From Serinicoccus kebangsaanensis (GTDB lineage Bacteria; Actinomycetota; Actinomycetes; Actinomycetales; Dermatophilaceae): DNA of 64,000 nt. Shown here piece by piece: positions 1 to 9,465 of the stretch. The stretch is taken from contig NZ_VSLG01000013.1 of assembly GCF_008919445.1 (NCBI RefSeq), positions 31,652 through 95,651 of the forward strand. The letters run 5' to 3'. The translations under genes and the position numbers were made by a program. Below the pieces are notes generated by a model. It did not search any database and was not told the DNA's origin. It saw only the letters and a program-made list of their open reading frames with translations. The first letter of the stretch is position 1. Each line of letters begins with the position of its first letter.

Positions 1-467
1 TCGGCCTCGGGCTTGGTGTCGACGGTGACCGGCACGTGGTGGAACGGGATCTCGTGCCACTCCGCCAGACTGCGGAAGTCCTCGTGGTTGGACACGATGG
101 CGGGGATCGTCACCGGCAGCTGACCGGTGCGCGCCCGGAAGAGCAGGTCGTTGAGGCAGTGCCCCATGCGGCTCACCATGACGAGCAACCGGTGCGGCTC
201 GGCGCGGTCGTGCACCTGCCACTGCCCCTCGAGCTCGGCAGCCACCGGCGTCAGCGCCTCCCGCAGATCCTCGACCCCGATGGGGTCACCGTCGGCGTGC
301 GCCTCGATCCGAAGGTGGTACTCCCCGCTGCTCGGGTCGGCGAACTGCTGACTGTCGGTGAAGGACAGGTCGTGCTCCAGCAGGGTGCGCGAGACCGCGT
401 GGACGATGCCCTTGCGATCGGGGCACGACAGGGTCAGCACGAAGTCACGGTTCTTCTCAGGGGTCAC
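1..467 (-). CDS. purU: Formyltetrahydrofolate deformylase, 3' part cut by window edge
   Basis: Hydrolyses 10-formyl-THF to formate and THF, supplying formate for purine synthesis and balancing one-carbon pools in the cytosol. About 155 N-terminal residues are present. They hold an ACT-type regulatory domain (starting TPEKNRDFVLTLSCPDRKG, residues ~2-20) and the start of the formyltransferase-fold catalytic domain (LVMVSRMGHCLNDLL, then IPAIVSNHEDF and IPFHHVPVT). The order ACT then deformylase is typical of PurU. The start is taken as GTG at 467, because the ACT domain begins directly after it; a TTG three codons upstream (476) is possible. The catalytic Asp region lies beyond the window. Identification rests on recognisable family motifs. 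Confidence 0.9.
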   Translation of the reverse strand, partial: MTPEKNRDFVLTLSCPDRKGIVHAVSRTLLEHDLSFTDSQQFADPSSGEYHLRIEAHADGDPIGVEDLREALTPVAAELEGQWQVHDRAEPHRLLVMVSRMGHCLNDLLFRARTGQLPVTIPAIVSNHEDFRSLAEWHEIPFHHVPVTVDTKPEA

Positions 468-507
468 GGCGCTCAAGTCTAGGACCAGGTATGCCGTGTC
501 CCGGCGG

Positions 508-1683
508 TCAGGCTCGTGCGACGCCGGCGTCCCCGGCACGCTTCCAGACCCACTCCACCGGGCCGGTCGAGAATCGCCGCAGCCACGCATGGGCGAAGAC
601 GGCGACCGCCGTGACGATCACGACATACCCGAGCATCGTCAGGGGAACCCGCCAGGACCCGAGCTCGGCGGCCAGCCCGAGCCCCCAGCCGTAGAACACC
701 GCCCCACCGAGCAGGTTCTGCAGCAGGTAGCAGCTCAGCGCCGTCCGACCGACCTCCTGCAGCCGTCGCGCGACCCAGCCACCGGTCCCCCTGCGCAGGC
801 AGATCTCGACCACCCCCGCCAGCAGACCGAGCGACACGAACGGGGCGACCACGTAGCGCTCCAGCAGCAGGCCGGCGACCCCGCCCCACGTGCCGAGCGC
901 GAGGTCCACGGGCAGGGCCACGGCGCCGACGACGAGGAGCCGGCGACGGATCCGCGCCCCCTCGACCCCGAGAACACCAGCGCGGAACAGGAGCGCCCCG
1001 AGCAGGAAGAGCGCGATCGTGCCCAGCAGGATGAAGACCGGCTCAGCCCGGAACGTGAGGACCTGGTCGACACGGAAGCGCACGAGATCCAGGAACCTGC
1101 CGTCGGCGTAGGGGTTGGGACCGGACCAGCCGCCGCCGTCGAGCTGATCCTGGTAGATGAGGACCAGCCCGGAGACCAGCGCCACGAGGAGGACGTGGCC
1201 CGCGGCGAAGACCGTCACCAGGCGGCGCTGGAAGCGTTCGCTCGTGAGGAGCATCCAGGAGACGAGTGCCGCGGTCACGGCATACCCCATGAGGACGTCG
1301 AACTCGGCGATGAGCAGGTAGTTGACCGCCCCGTCCAGGAAGAGCAGCGCGGCACGCCAGAGGTAGCGGCCGGGCCAGGCGCGTCCGCGACGCACCGCAG
1401 CCCTGTGCTGGATGGCCAGCCCCATCCCGAACATCATCGACAGCAGGGCAAGGAACTTGCCCTGGCTCAGCGCGGTGAGGGCGTTCTGCACCAGGACGTG
1501 TCCGTCGGCCGTGCCCTCGGTCACCGGGTCGAGCAGGTAGCCGGCCATCCCGTGGGTGTGGGTGAACAACCAGATGTTGGTCCACAGGGTGCCGAGGATC
1601 GCCACACCGCGGACCACGTCGAGGGCCTCGATCCGACGCGTCCCGCCGCTCGACCCCTGCTCCAATACGGTCGTATTGTCCAT
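508..1683 (-). CDS. DUF418 (YeiB-like) integral membrane protein
   Basis: 391-residue polytopic membrane protein. It opens with the conserved IEALDVVRGVAILGTLWTN block of the DUF418/YeiB family and has several hydrophobic segments with Arg-rich connecting loops. It ends in the typical DUF418 C-terminal part (GRTALSCYLLQNLLGGAVFY). Family function is unknown; an acyltransferase-like or transport role has been proposed. The open frame runs further upstream, but the ATG at 1683 is preferred: the family N-terminal motif follows it closely, and the longer frame would run antisense through the divergent TetR gene. The first codons overlap a perfect CAATACG inverted repeat, so the neighbouring TetR protein probably represses it. 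Confidence 0.85.
   Translation of the reverse strand: MDNTTVLEQGSSGGTRRIEALDVVRGVAILGTLWTNIWLFTHTHGMAGYLLDPVTEGTADGHVLVQNALTALSQGKFLALLSMMFGMGLAIQHRAAVRRGRAWPGRYLWRAALLFLDGAVNYLLIAEFDVLMGYAVTAALVSWMLLTSERFQRRLVTVFAAGHVLLVALVSGLVLIYQDQLDGGGWSGPNPYADGRFLDLVRFRVDQVLTFRAEPVFILLGTIALFLLGALLFRAGVLGVEGARIRRRLLVVGAVALPVDLALGTWGGVAGLLLERYVVAPFVSLGLLAGVVEICLRRGTGGWVARRLQEVGRTALSCYLLQNLLGGAVFYGWGLGLAAELGSWRVPLTMLGYVVIVTAVAVFAHAWLRRFSTGPVEWVWKRAGDAGVARA
1663..1678. promoter_or_regulatory. Palindromic operator 1 (CAATACG-N2-CGTATTG)
   Basis: Perfect 7+7 bp inverted repeat with a 2-bp spacer, at the 5' end of the DUF418 gene (codons 2-7 from the chosen start). A related site lies 20 bp away. Position and symmetry suit a dimeric TetR repressor acting on the divergent pair. 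Confidence 0.7.
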
Positions 1684-1697
1684 GCGGCGAGACGGTA

Positions 1698-1714
1698 CCA
1701 TACATTCGTATTGG
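1698..1714. promoter_or_regulatory. Palindromic operator 2 (CCATAC-N4-GTATTGG)
   Basis: Imperfect inverted repeat sharing the CGTATTG half-site with the site at 1663-1678. It lies just upstream of the tetR ribosome binding site (AGGAGGTAGGGAG, 1717-1729). It probably serves autoregulation of tetR. Confidence 0.6.
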
Positions 1715-1732
1715 CCAGGAGGTAGGGAGACC

Positions 1733-2323
1733 ATGAGCGCCAGCCCACACATTCTCGACGCCGCCCTCGAGGTGGTCGCGACGCGCGGCCTGGAAGGCAC
1801 CAGTGTGCGCACCGTGGCCGCCGCGGCCGGGGTCTCGGTGGGAGCTGTCCAACACCACTTCGCGACCAAGGATGCCCTGCTGACCGCCGCCATGGACCGC
1901 GTCAGCGCGGGCTTCCAGCAGGAGATCCAGCAGCGTATCGAGGCCGCCACCGACCCACGCGGAGCCCTGCGCGAGGTGTTGCTCGTGCTCGCCTGCGCCC
2001 ACGAGGAGGACACCCGTGGGGCGCGGGTGTGGGCAGCCTTCGCCACGCGGGCGGCCGTCGACCCGCAGATCGCCGCGGGCTATGCGGCCGCCTGGCAGCA
2101 GCTCGAGACCTTCCTCGTCGGCCTGCTCGAGCCCCTCCGCCCGCCACCCCCTCCCCTCGGCGTCACCGGGAACGCTGACGTCGCGGCAGTCCTCCTGGCG
2201 CTCGTGGACGGTCTCGCGATCGCCCGGGCGGCCGAGCCGGGCCGTATGCCGGCCGATCGGGCCGACCGCATGGTGGAGACGGCCCTGTCCGCACTGCTGG
2301 GTGACGGCGGTCCGCGCGGCTGA
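1733..2323 (+). CDS. TetR/AcrR family transcriptional repressor
   Basis: 196 residues. The N-terminal helix-turn-helix (TSVRTVAAAAGVSVGAVQHHF, followed by TKDALLTAAMDRV, about residues 22-60) is canonical for TetR. The rest is a helical ligand-binding and dimerisation domain with a proline run near residues 131-137. The ATG at 1733 has a strong Shine-Dalgarno (AGGAGG). It diverges from the DUF418 membrane gene, and two related palindromes lie in the gap, which points to local repression of that gene and of itself. The ligand cannot be read from the sequence. Confidence 0.9.
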   Translation: MSASPHILDAALEVVATRGLEGTSVRTVAAAAGVSVGAVQHHFATKDALLTAAMDRVSAGFQQEIQQRIEAATDPRGALREVLLVLACAHEEDTRGARVWAAFATRAAVDPQIAAGYAAAWQQLETFLVGLLEPLRPPPPPLGVTGNADVAAVLLALVDGLAIARAAEPGRMPADRADRMVETALSALLGDGGPRG

Positions 2324-2346
2324 GGGTCGCGCGAGGTGGGCCCTTC

Positions 2347-3426
2347 TCAGTCGCCAGCAGCGCTGGGGAACGCGTCGCGGTAGCTGCGCCAGCCGCCCGC
2401 CGGGGTGGTGATGCTCTCGGCGGCGAGGAGGCCACGGACCATCGCCCGGGTCACCACCTCTCCCGCCGCCTGCAGCACGGCGTGGAAGCCCGCGACGTCG
2501 GGCGCGGGACGCTGGGCGGTGGACAGGCCGAAGAGCGCGTCGCCGTCGAACATCGTGTGGATCGGGTTGATCGCCCGCGCCATGCCGTCGTGCCCGCTCG
2601 TCGCCAGCCGGGAGCACTGGGCCGGCGTGAGCGAGGCGTCCGTCGCGACGACGCCGATCGTCGTGGCGAGCGACCTGGGGACCCGGCTGGTCGCATTGGC
2701 CTCGTCGGCGACCCGGCGTGCGGACTCCAGCTCGGCGGCGTCCGGCCGGGAGGGGATCACGCCGTCCGGCCACCCCGGTATGCCGTGCACGTCGCGGGCG
2801 AGCAGGTGGCGGGCGCCCCACAGCTCACCGGTGTCGAGGTCGACCGCCGACCCGACGGCGTTGACGACGACCAGTGCCGCCACGGTCGTGCCGTCGGCGA
2901 GCACGGCGCTGGCCGTGCCCACGCCGCCGCGCAGCCCGCCCACCTGGGTGCCGGTGCCCGCACCGACATTGCCCTGCGCCACCTCCTCGCCGGCCTCGGC
3001 GGCCGCGAGCGCCTCGGTCCCGAAGGTCGCGTCCGGGAAGGCCCCGAAGTCCCCTCCGCGCCCCAGGTCGAAGCACACGGCCGCAGGGACGATCGGCACC
3101 ACCTCGCCCTCCCCGCCCATCGGGAAGCCTCGGCCCCGGGCATACAGCTCGCGCATCACGCCGTCCGCGGTGGCCAGCCCGAAGGCGGACCCGCCGGACA
3201 GCACGACGGCGTGCACCCGCTCGACCAGGTTGCGCGGGTCGAGCAGGTCGGTCTCCCGCGTGCCCGGTGCCCCGCCGCGCACGTCGGCCCCGGCGACCGC
3301 CCCCTCGGGCGGGCAGAGCACCACCGTGGTGCCGGTCAGGGACCCGTCGCCGACCCGGTGGTGGTGGCCGACGGACATCCCGGCGACGTCCAGCAGGGAG
3401 TTGGTGGGGCCGGCGCCGGTGTCCAT
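2347..3426 (-). CDS. P1 (DmpA/NylC-like) family peptidase
   Basis: 359-residue member of the S58/P1 Ntn-hydrolase family. Such enzymes self-cleave and act as aminopeptidases or amidases on small peptides, beta-peptides or oligoamides. Family blocks seen: N-terminal NSLLDVAGMSVGHH, the GGSAFGLATADGVM stretch, AALVVVNAVGSAVD, and the C-terminal INPIHTMFDGDALFGLST region near which the nucleophile of NylC-type members falls. The start lies 4 nt after the pntB stop, so it is probably the last gene of a pntA-pntB-peptidase transcript. No metabolic link to transhydrogenase is apparent. Substrate unknown. Confidence 0.85.
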   Translation of the reverse strand: MDTGAGPTNSLLDVAGMSVGHHHRVGDGSLTGTTVVLCPPEGAVAGADVRGGAPGTRETDLLDPRNLVERVHAVVLSGGSAFGLATADGVMRELYARGRGFPMGGEGEVVPIVPAAVCFDLGRGGDFGAFPDATFGTEALAAAEAGEEVAQGNVGAGTGTQVGGLRGGVGTASAVLADGTTVAALVVVNAVGSAVDLDTGELWGARHLLARDVHGIPGWPDGVIPSRPDAAELESARRVADEANATSRVPRSLATTIGVVATDASLTPAQCSRLATSGHDGMARAINPIHTMFDGDALFGLSTAQRPAPDVAGFHAVLQAAGEVVTRAMVRGLLAAESITTPAGGWRSYRDAFPSAAGD

Positions 3427-3430
3427 GGCC

Positions 3431-4834
3431 TCAGCCTGCCAGCGCGGTGAGGATCTCCTCCACCTTGGCCTTGGCGTCCCCGAAGATCATCTGCGTGTTG
3501 TCGCGGAAGAAGAGCGGGTTCTGCACGCCGGCGTAGCCGGTCGCCATCGACCGCTTGAAGACCACCACGTCGCGGGCGTTCCACACCTCGAGCACGGGCA
3601 TACCGGCGATGGGGCTGCCCGGCTGCTCGATGGCGGCGGGGTTGACCGTGTCGTTGGCACCGATCACCAGCACGACGTCGGTGCCGGCGAGGTCGTCGTT
3701 GATCTCGTCCATGCCGAGCACGATGTCGTAGGGGACGCGTGCCTCGGCGAGCAGGACGTTCATGTGCCCCGGGAGGCGCCCCGCGACCGGGTGGATGCCG
3801 AAGCGCACGTCGACGCCGAGCTCCTCGAGCCGCTCCACCAGCCGGGCGACCGGATGCTGCGCGTGCGCGACCGCCATGCCGTAGCCGGGCGTGATCACGA
3901 CCGTCCGGGCCTGCCGCAGCAGCTCCGCGACGCCCTCGGCCACCACCTCGCGGTGGGTGCCCTCCTGCTCGCCGTCGCCCACCAGCCCGACGGGATCCGC
4001 CCCGAAGCCACCGGCGATGACCGAGACGAAGGAGCGGTTCATCGCCTTGCACATGATGTAGGACAGGATCGCGCCCGAGCTGCCGACCAGGGCCCCGGTG
4101 ATGATGAGCAGGTCGTTGCCGAGCATGAAGCCGGCGGCGGCTGCGGCCCAGCCGCTGTAGGAGTTGAGCATCGAGACGACGACCGGCATGTCGCCGCCGC
4201 CGATGGAGGCCACCAGGTGAGCGCCCAGCAGCAGGGCCAGGGCGGTGAGGATCAGCAGGGGCGTCAGGCTGGGTGCCGCGACGAACCACGCCGACGTCGC
4301 CAGGCTGGCCAGCAGGACGAGCAGGTTGAGCAGGTGCCGGCGGGGCAGCATCAGCGGCGCGCTCTTCATCCGCGCGGACAGCTTGGCCCAGGCCACCACC
4401 GAGCCGGTGAAGGTGACCGCACCGATGAAGACGCCTGCGGCGATCTCGATCCGCTGGCTGACCCCGGCGGCGCCGGCGTGCCCTTCCCCGAGGGAGGTGT
4501 TGATCCCCACGAGCACGGCGGCGACGCCGACGAAGCTGTGCAGGATCGCGACGAGCTCGGGCATACCGGTCATCGCCACCTGACGCGCCCGCCAGATGCC
4601 GATGACGGCACCGAGCGACATCGCGGCGGCGATGAGCAGGAAGGTGGTGAGCGCCGCGCGCTCCGCGGTGCTGACCGCGAGCGCCACCGTCGCGACCAGC
4701 GCCAGCGCCATGCCCGTGATGCCCAGCAGGTTGCCGCGCCGCGCCGACTCGTGGCGCGAGAGTCCGGCCAGCGCGCCGAGGAAGAGCAGCGCCGCGACGA
4801 GGTAGGCGGCGTCGACCGCCGAGGCGAGCGTCAC
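3431..4834 (-). CDS. pntB: NAD(P) transhydrogenase subunit beta
   Basis: 467 residues, matching the usual ~460. It carries the membrane domain (about nine hydrophobic helices, residues 1-265, including [13 protein letters not shown]) and the NADP(H)-binding dIII domain with the fingerprint [18 protein letters not shown] followed by [20 protein letters not shown]. It couples proton entry to hydride transfer from NADH to NADP+. The GTG at 4834 is chosen because it overlaps the pntA stop by 4 nt (GTGA), implying translational coupling. The frame is open further upstream, but only as antisense sequence within pntA. Confidence 0.95.
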   Translation of the reverse strand: MTLASAVDAAYLVAALLFLGALAGLSRHESARRGNLLGITGMALALVATVALAVSTAERAALTTFLLIAAAMSLGAVIGIWRARQVAMTGMPELVAILHSFVGVAAVLVGINTSLGEGHAGAAGVSQRIEIAAGVFIGAVTFTGSVVAWAKLSARMKSAPLMLPRRHLLNLLVLLASLATSAWFVAAPSLTPLLILTALALLLGAHLVASIGGGDMPVVVSMLNSYSGWAAAAAGFMLGNDLLIITGALVGSSGAILSYIMCKAMNRSFVSVIAGGFGADPVGLVGDGEQEGTHREVVAEGVAELLRQARTVVITPGYGMAVAHAQHPVARLVERLEELGVDVRFGIHPVAGRLPGHMNVLLAEARVPYDIVLGMDEINDDLAGTDVVLVIGANDTVNPAAIEQPGSPIAGMPVLEVWNARDVVVFKRSMATGYAGVQNPLFFRDNTQMIFGDAKAKVEEILTALAG

Positions 4835-6408
4835 GACTCGGCCCTCCGGAACATCCCGAGCATCCGGTGGGTCACCGTGAATCCGCCGAAGATGTTGATC
4901 GAGGCGACCGTGATGCCGAGCAGCGCGAGCGCGGTGACCCAGGTGCTCTCGCTGCCGACCTGCAGGATCGCCCCGACGCAGATGATGCCGCTGATCGCGT
5001 TGGTCACCGACATCAGCGGCGTGTGCAGGGCGTGGGTGACGTGCGAGATGACGTAGTAGCCGGCGATCACCGCGAGCGCGAAGACGGTGAGGTGCATCCG
5101 CAGCTCGTCCGGGGCGAACGCCGCGCCGAGCGCGCCCAGCACGGCGAGGGCGAGCAGCACCGCGCGGCGCCGGCGGGGGTCGGGCGCGCCGCCTTGGGTA
5201 TGCCCGTGCGCCGGCTCCGCCGCGGGGTCGGCGGCCGGCGCGGGCGCCGGGGCGGCGCTCACCGAGATCTGCGGCGGGGGCCACAGCACCTGCCCGTCGT
5301 GCGCCACGGTCATCGCCCGCAGCACCTGGTCCTCCAGGTCGAGCACGAGGGGCGGGCCGTCGGCGTCGGGGTCCCCCTCCTCCGGCTCCCCGGAGAGCAG
5401 ACCGACCAGGTTGACCATGTTGGTGCCGTAGAGCTGGCTGGCCTGCGAGGGCATCCGCCCGGCGAGGTCGGTCCACCCGAGCAGCACGACCCCGGAGTCG
5501 GTCACCACCCGCTCGTCCGCCCGGCTGCCCTCGACGTTGCCGCCGTTGGCGGCGGCCAGGTCGACGACGACCGAGCCGGGGCGCATCGCCGCGACCGTCC
5601 CGGCGTCGACCAGGCGCGGCGCGGGGCGGCCGGGGATGAGCGCCGTGGTGATGACGATGTCGGCGGTGATCGCCTCCTGGGCGTAGAGCTCCTGGGTGGC
5701 CCGCTCAGCGTCCTCGCTGAGCTCACCGGCATACCCGTCGCTGCGGCCGCTGCTGGTGTCGACGTCGAGCCGGACGAAGGTCGCGCCCATCGACTCGACC
5801 TGCTCGGCGACCTCGGGGCGCACGTCGAAGGCGCGGACCTGGGCCCCGAGCGACTGCGCCGCGCCGATCGCGGCGAGCCCGGCGACCCCGGCACCGACGA
5901 CGAAGACGGTGGCGGGCGGGGTGGTGCCGGCCGCCGTGACCTGGCCGGCGAGCATGCCGCCGTACTCGTGGGCCGCCTCGATCACCGCGCGGTATCCGGC
6001 CAGGTTGGCCATCGAGCTCAGCACGTCGAGGCTCTGCGCGCGGGAGATCCGCGGCACCGCATCCATGGCCAGCGCCGTCACCCCGTGGTCGGCCAGCGCC
6101 TCGAGCAGGCCGGCCGAGCGGGCCGGTGCCATGAGCGAGGCGACGGTGATGCCGCGCGGGAGGGCCGCGACCTCGGCCGGCGTCGGCGGGTCCACGGCGG
6201 CGAGCAGGTCGACGTCACCGAGCCCACCGGGGTCGACGAGCGTGGCGCCGGCGTCGCGGTAGGCGACGTCGGGGCAGGCCGCGCGCTCCCCGGCACCCCG
6301 CTCCACGAGCACCCGGTGACCACGCTTGCGCAGCGTGGCGACCGTGCTGGGCGTGGCAGCGACGATCGCCTGGGCCTCCCGCGCCTGTCGGGGTATGCCG
6401 ATCAGCAC
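4831..6408 (-). CDS. pntA: NAD(P) transhydrogenase subunit alpha (fused alpha1+alpha2)
   Basis: 525 residues. An NAD(H)-binding dI domain ([12 protein letters not shown] at the N-terminus; Rossmann region [20 protein letters not shown], residues ~165-190) is joined by a Pro/Ala-rich linker (~400-420) to the alpha2 membrane segments ([20 protein letters not shown], then [14 protein letters not shown]). Many bacteria split this chain into PntAA and PntAB; here it is one polypeptide. It partners the overlapping pntB product in the membrane complex that makes NADPH at the expense of the proton gradient. Confidence 0.93.
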   Translation of the reverse strand: MLIGIPRQAREAQAIVAATPSTVATLRKRGHRVLVERGAGERAACPDVAYRDAGATLVDPGGLGDVDLLAAVDPPTPAEVAALPRGITVASLMAPARSAGLLEALADHGVTALAMDAVPRISRAQSLDVLSSMANLAGYRAVIEAAHEYGGMLAGQVTAAGTTPPATVFVVGAGVAGLAAIGAAQSLGAQVRAFDVRPEVAEQVESMGATFVRLDVDTSSGRSDGYAGELSEDAERATQELYAQEAITADIVITTALIPGRPAPRLVDAGTVAAMRPGSVVVDLAAANGGNVEGSRADERVVTDSGVVLLGWTDLAGRMPSQASQLYGTNMVNLVGLLSGEPEEGDPDADGPPLVLDLEDQVLRAMTVAHDGQVLWPPPQISVSAAPAPAPAADPAAEPAHGHTQGGAPDPRRRRAVLLALAVLGALGAAFAPDELRMHLTVFALAVIAGYYVISHVTHALHTPLMSVTNAISGIICVGAILQVGSESTWVTALALLGITVASINIFGGFTVTHRMLGMFRRAES

Positions 6409-6501
6409 CCTGCTCCCCTCTCCTCCTCGAGCCTCGAAGCGAGATCGACCCTAGCGGGGCATACCGACGGCGCCGCAGCCGACCCACCCACTCCGAGTGT
6501 G

Positions 6502-6559
6502 GTCGGGATAGCACAACCTTCATCGGCGAACTTCCTCATGAGGCTTGTGCTATGCCGAC
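6502..6559. terminator. Inverted repeat between the peptide-transporter and pnt operons
   Basis: Arms 6502-6520 and 6541-6559 are complementary over about 19 nt with three mismatches, around a 20-nt loop. The element lies between the end of the oppF-like gene (6583, minus) and the pntA start (6408, minus). A transcription terminator for the transporter operon is the simplest reading, but there is no U-tract and the loop is large, so a protein-binding site is possible. Confidence 0.5.
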
Positions 6560-6582
6560 GTTGGTCCGCGCGAGGGGGCGGG

Positions 6583-7440
6583 TCAGTCGGGCGCGTCCGG
6601 AGAGGCGCCGCGGGCCAGGTCCTGCGCGGTGCGCCCGGCCAGCGCCGCGTGCAGGTCGGGGATGGCCGCCAGCAACGACCGGGTGTATGCGTGCTGCGGC
6701 TCGGCGAAGAGCTGCTCGGTCTCCCCGACCTCGACGACCTCCCCCGCCTGCATCACCGCGATCCGGTCGCACACGTGCCGCACGACGGACAGGTCGTGGC
6801 TGACGAAGACGAGCGTGAGGTCCAGCCCCTCGACCACCTCGTCGACGAGGTTGAGCACCTGGGCCCGGACGGACACGTCGAGCGCGGATACCGGCTCGTC
6901 GGCGACGAGGATGTCCGGGTCGGGCGCGAGCGCGCGGGCCACCGAGATCCGCTGCCGCTGCCCGCCGGAGAACTGGTGCGGGTAGCGGTCCGCCGCCTCC
7001 GGGTCCAGACCGACCCGCTCCAGCAGCTCGCGCACCCGCCGCGTGTGGTCGCCCCCGATCCCCTGCGCCACCAGCGGCTCGGCGACGATGTCGCGCACCC
7101 GCATCCGGGGGTCCAGGCTGCTCATCGGGTCCTGGAAGACCAGCTGCAGCCGCTCCCGCAGCCAGCCCAGCCGCCGGTGCGGCTGGTCGCCCACCGACCG
7201 GCCCTCGACCAGCACCTCGCCGGAGGTCGGCCGGTCCAGCCCGCAGATCAGCCGCAGCAGCGTCGACTTGCCGGAGCCCGACTCGCCCACGATGCCGAAG
7301 CGCTCGCCCCGCCCGACGGTGAGGCTGACGTCGCGGACCGCCCGGACCACCGGGGGCGCCTCCCGCAGCGACGTGCGGGGGCGGCGGAAGTCGCGGTATA
7401 CCTCACGCAGCTCGATCGCGGGGGTGTCGGGGTCAGCCAC
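6583..7440 (-). CDS. Peptide ABC importer ATPase (OppF/DppF type)
   Basis: 285-residue nucleotide-binding protein. Walker A GESGSGKST, Q-loop FQDPMSSLDPRMRV, signature FSGGQRQR, Walker B DILVADEP, H-loop VFVSHDLSVV. It energises uptake of oligopeptides or similar solutes with the permeases and binding protein encoded upstream. The GTG at 7440 gives an 8-nt overlap with the preceding ATPase gene and a normal N-terminus; the open frame extends further but is unlike the family. It is shorter than OppF proteins carrying the extra zinc-like C-terminal motif. Last gene of the operon. Confidence 0.92.
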   Translation of the reverse strand: MADPDTPAIELREVYRDFRRPRTSLREAPPVVRAVRDVSLTVGRGERFGIVGESGSGKSTLLRLICGLDRPTSGEVLVEGRSVGDQPHRRLGWLRERLQLVFQDPMSSLDPRMRVRDIVAEPLVAQGIGGDHTRRVRELLERVGLDPEAADRYPHQFSGGQRQRISVARALAPDPDILVADEPVSALDVSVRAQVLNLVDEVVEGLDLTLVFVSHDLSVVRHVCDRIAVMQAGEVVEVGETEQLFAEPQHAYTRSLLAAIPDLHAALAGRTAQDLARGASPDAPD

Positions 7441-8587
7441 GGTGCTGCTCCATCTCGACCGTGCTTCCCTCGGCAAGGGCGCCAGCAGGCGAGGTCGAGT
7501 GCGACGGGCGCTCCCCCGCGGGGTGGTGGCAGGCGAAGCCGTATGCCCGGTCCCCGGCCGGGTGCTCGCCGCGCGGGGTCCACGGCGGCAGCGAGGCGCA
7601 GAGGTCGTTGGCGTGGTCGCAGCGGCTGCGGAAGACACAGCCGTCGGGGAAGCGACCCGCGGCGGGGACCGTGCCCGGGATCGTCGGCAGCGCGGCCCGC
7701 CCGCGGCGCCCACCCTCGCCCACCAGGTCGGACGCGGCGATGAGGCCCTGCGTGTAGCGGTGCCGCGGATCACCGAAGACCTCGGCCACCGGGCCGGCCT
7801 CGACGATCCGCCCGCCGTACATCACGAGCACCCGCTCGCACACCGTCGCCACCACCGCGAGGTCGTGCGTGATGAAGAGCATTGCGGCGTCCCGCTCCTC
7901 CACGCCGCGGACCACGAGGTCGAGCACGGTCGCCTGGACGGTGACGTCCAGCGCCGTGGTCGGCTCGTCGCAGATGAGCAGGGCGGGGTCGTTGGCCAGC
8001 GCGATCGCGAGCACGACCCGCTGCCGCTGACCGCCGGAGAGCTCGTGCGGGTAGGACCGGGCCAGGTGCGCCGGGTCGGGCAGGCCGACCTGGTCGAGCA
8101 GCTCCACCACGCGCCGGCGCGCGCCGGTCGTGCTCTGCGTCCCGTGGATGCGCATCACCTCGGCGACCTGGGCGCCCACCCGCATCGTCGGGTTGAGCGC
8201 GGTCATCGGCTCCTGGAAGACCATCGACATCGCGTCGCCGCGCAGCCGCGCCATCTCCCGCTCGCCGACGTCGAGCAGGTTGCGGGTCGCGGCGGTGCGC
8301 CCGGAGAGCCGCACGTCGCCGCCCGCGCGCAGCCCCTCCCCCAGCAGCCCCATGACCGCGAGCGCGGTCAGCGACTTCCCCGACCCGGACTCCCCGATCA
8401 GCCCGACCCGCTCGCCGCGGTGCAGGGAGAACGTGACGTCGTGCAGCAGCGGGGTATGCCGGGTCCCCACGTCGAGCCCCTCGACCGCCAGCACGGTGCG
8501 GTCACCGGGCATACCTCTTTTTCGACCTCTCGAATCGTCGCCATGGCGAGCATTCCCACGGTCGAATTCCGGCGCCGGCGCGCTCAT
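7433..8587 (-). CDS. Peptide ABC importer ATPase (OppD/DppD type)
   Basis: 384 residues. Walker A GESGSGKS, Q-loop FQEPMTALNPTMRV, signature LSGGQRQR, Walker B LLICDEP, H-loop. The C-terminus has the oligopeptide-transporter extension with the Cys-rich GCVFRSRCDHANDLC segment (about residues 315-330), known in OppD/DppD proteins to bind an Fe-S cluster. The start at 8587 overlaps the upstream permease stop by 4 nt (ATGA). A second ATG at residue 26 (MPGDRT) begins nearer the conserved domain and cannot be excluded. Confidence 0.92.
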   Translation of the reverse strand: MSAPAPEFDRGNARHGDDSRGRKRGMPGDRTVLAVEGLDVGTRHTPLLHDVTFSLHRGERVGLIGESGSGKSLTALAVMGLLGEGLRAGGDVRLSGRTAATRNLLDVGEREMARLRGDAMSMVFQEPMTALNPTMRVGAQVAEVMRIHGTQSTTGARRRVVELLDQVGLPDPAHLARSYPHELSGGQRQRVVLAIALANDPALLICDEPTTALDVTVQATVLDLVVRGVEERDAAMLFITHDLAVVATVCERVLVMYGGRIVEAGPVAEVFGDPRHRYTQGLIAASDLVGEGGRRGRAALPTIPGTVPAAGRFPDGCVFRSRCDHANDLCASLPPWTPRGEHPAGDRAYGFACHHPAGERPSHSTSPAGALAEGSTVEMEQHRG

Positions 8588-9465
8588 CGACCCTCCAGCT
8601 TCGGGTCCAGCCAGTCCCGCAGACCGTCGCCGAAGAGGTTGAAGCCCAGCACGGACAGCGCGATCGCGCCGCCGGGGATGAGCGCCAGGTGCGGGGCGGA
8701 CCGCAGCGTGGTCTGCGCCTCGTAGAGCATCCGGCCCCAGCTCGCCTGACCCGTCGGCGTGCCGAGCCCGAGGTAGGCCAGCGCCGCCTCGGCGAGGATC
8801 GCGATGGCGAAGGAGACCGACGCCTGGACGATGATCAGCCCGGCCACGTTGGGTATGACGTGGCGCACCGCGATCCCCAGCGGCGAGCGGCCGGCGGCCC
8901 GGGCGGCGACGACGTACTCCGTCTTCATCACCCCGAGCGCCCCGGACCGGGTGATCCGCGCGAAGGCCGGGATGGTCGCGATGCCGATGGCGATCATCGC
9001 CACCCGGGTCGACCCGCCGTAGAGCGCCGCGAACATGATCGCCAGGAGCAGGGCGGGGAAGGCCAGCAGCACGTCGTTGGAACGCATGACCAGCTGCCCG
9101 AGCCAGCCCGGCGACATGGCGGCCAGGATCCCGAGCGGCACCCCGACGAGCGCCGCGACGCCCACGGCGACGAAGCCGACATACAGCGTCGTCCTGGCCC
9201 CGACGAGGATCTGGGTGAAGACATCCCGCCGCAGCCGGTCGGTGCCGAGCCAGTGCTCGGCGTTCGGCGTCTGGTAGGGCTCGACGGCCAGCACCCGCAT
9301 CGGGGTGTACGGGGTCCAGACGTAGGACACCAGCGCCAGCACGACGACCACCGCCACGATCCCGCCGCCGATGAGCAGCGAGGGGTTCAGCCGGCGCCCG
9401 GAGGACCCGCCGGCGGCGGCCTGCCCCTCGAGCCCCTGCGCGGGCGCACCCTGGATCTCGCTCAT
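8584..9465 (-). CDS. Peptide ABC importer permease (OppC/DppC type)
   Basis: 293 residues. A Gly/Ala-rich cytoplasmic N-terminus of ~35 residues precedes a first membrane helix and a periplasmic segment with the hallmark HWLGTDRLRRDVFTQILVGAR. Four further helices follow with the EAA coupling loop (YVVAARAAGRSPLGIAVRHV). It forms the channel with the OppB-like subunit. The ATG at 9465 overlaps the oppB stop (ATGA), which fixes the start; the open frame upstream is antisense shadow. Confidence 0.93.
   Translation of the reverse strand: MSEIQGAPAQGLEGQAAAGGSSGRRLNPSLLIGGGIVAVVVVLALVSYVWTPYTPMRVLAVEPYQTPNAEHWLGTDRLRRDVFTQILVGARTTLYVGFVAVGVAALVGVPLGILAAMSPGWLGQLVMRSNDVLLAFPALLLAIMFAALYGGSTRVAMIAIGIATIPAFARITRSGALGVMKTEYVVAARAAGRSPLGIAVRHVIPNVAGLIIVQASVSFAIAILAEAALAYLGLGTPTGQASWGRMLYEAQTTLRSAPHLALIPGGAIALSVLGFNLFGDGLRDWLDPKLEGR

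Noticed and set aside
508..2046. Longer version of the DUF418 protein starting inside the TetR gene.
   Set aside because: The extra residues are antisense to the TetR coding sequence and lack any similarity to the family N-terminus, which begins just after ATG 1683.
2405..7743. Very long open frames (800-950 residues) on the plus strand opposite the P1 peptidase, pnt and opp genes.
   Set aside because: They are antisense shadows caused by high G+C. Translations are Arg/Gly/His/Gln-rich with no domain, whereas the opposite strand encodes clear enzymes and transporters.
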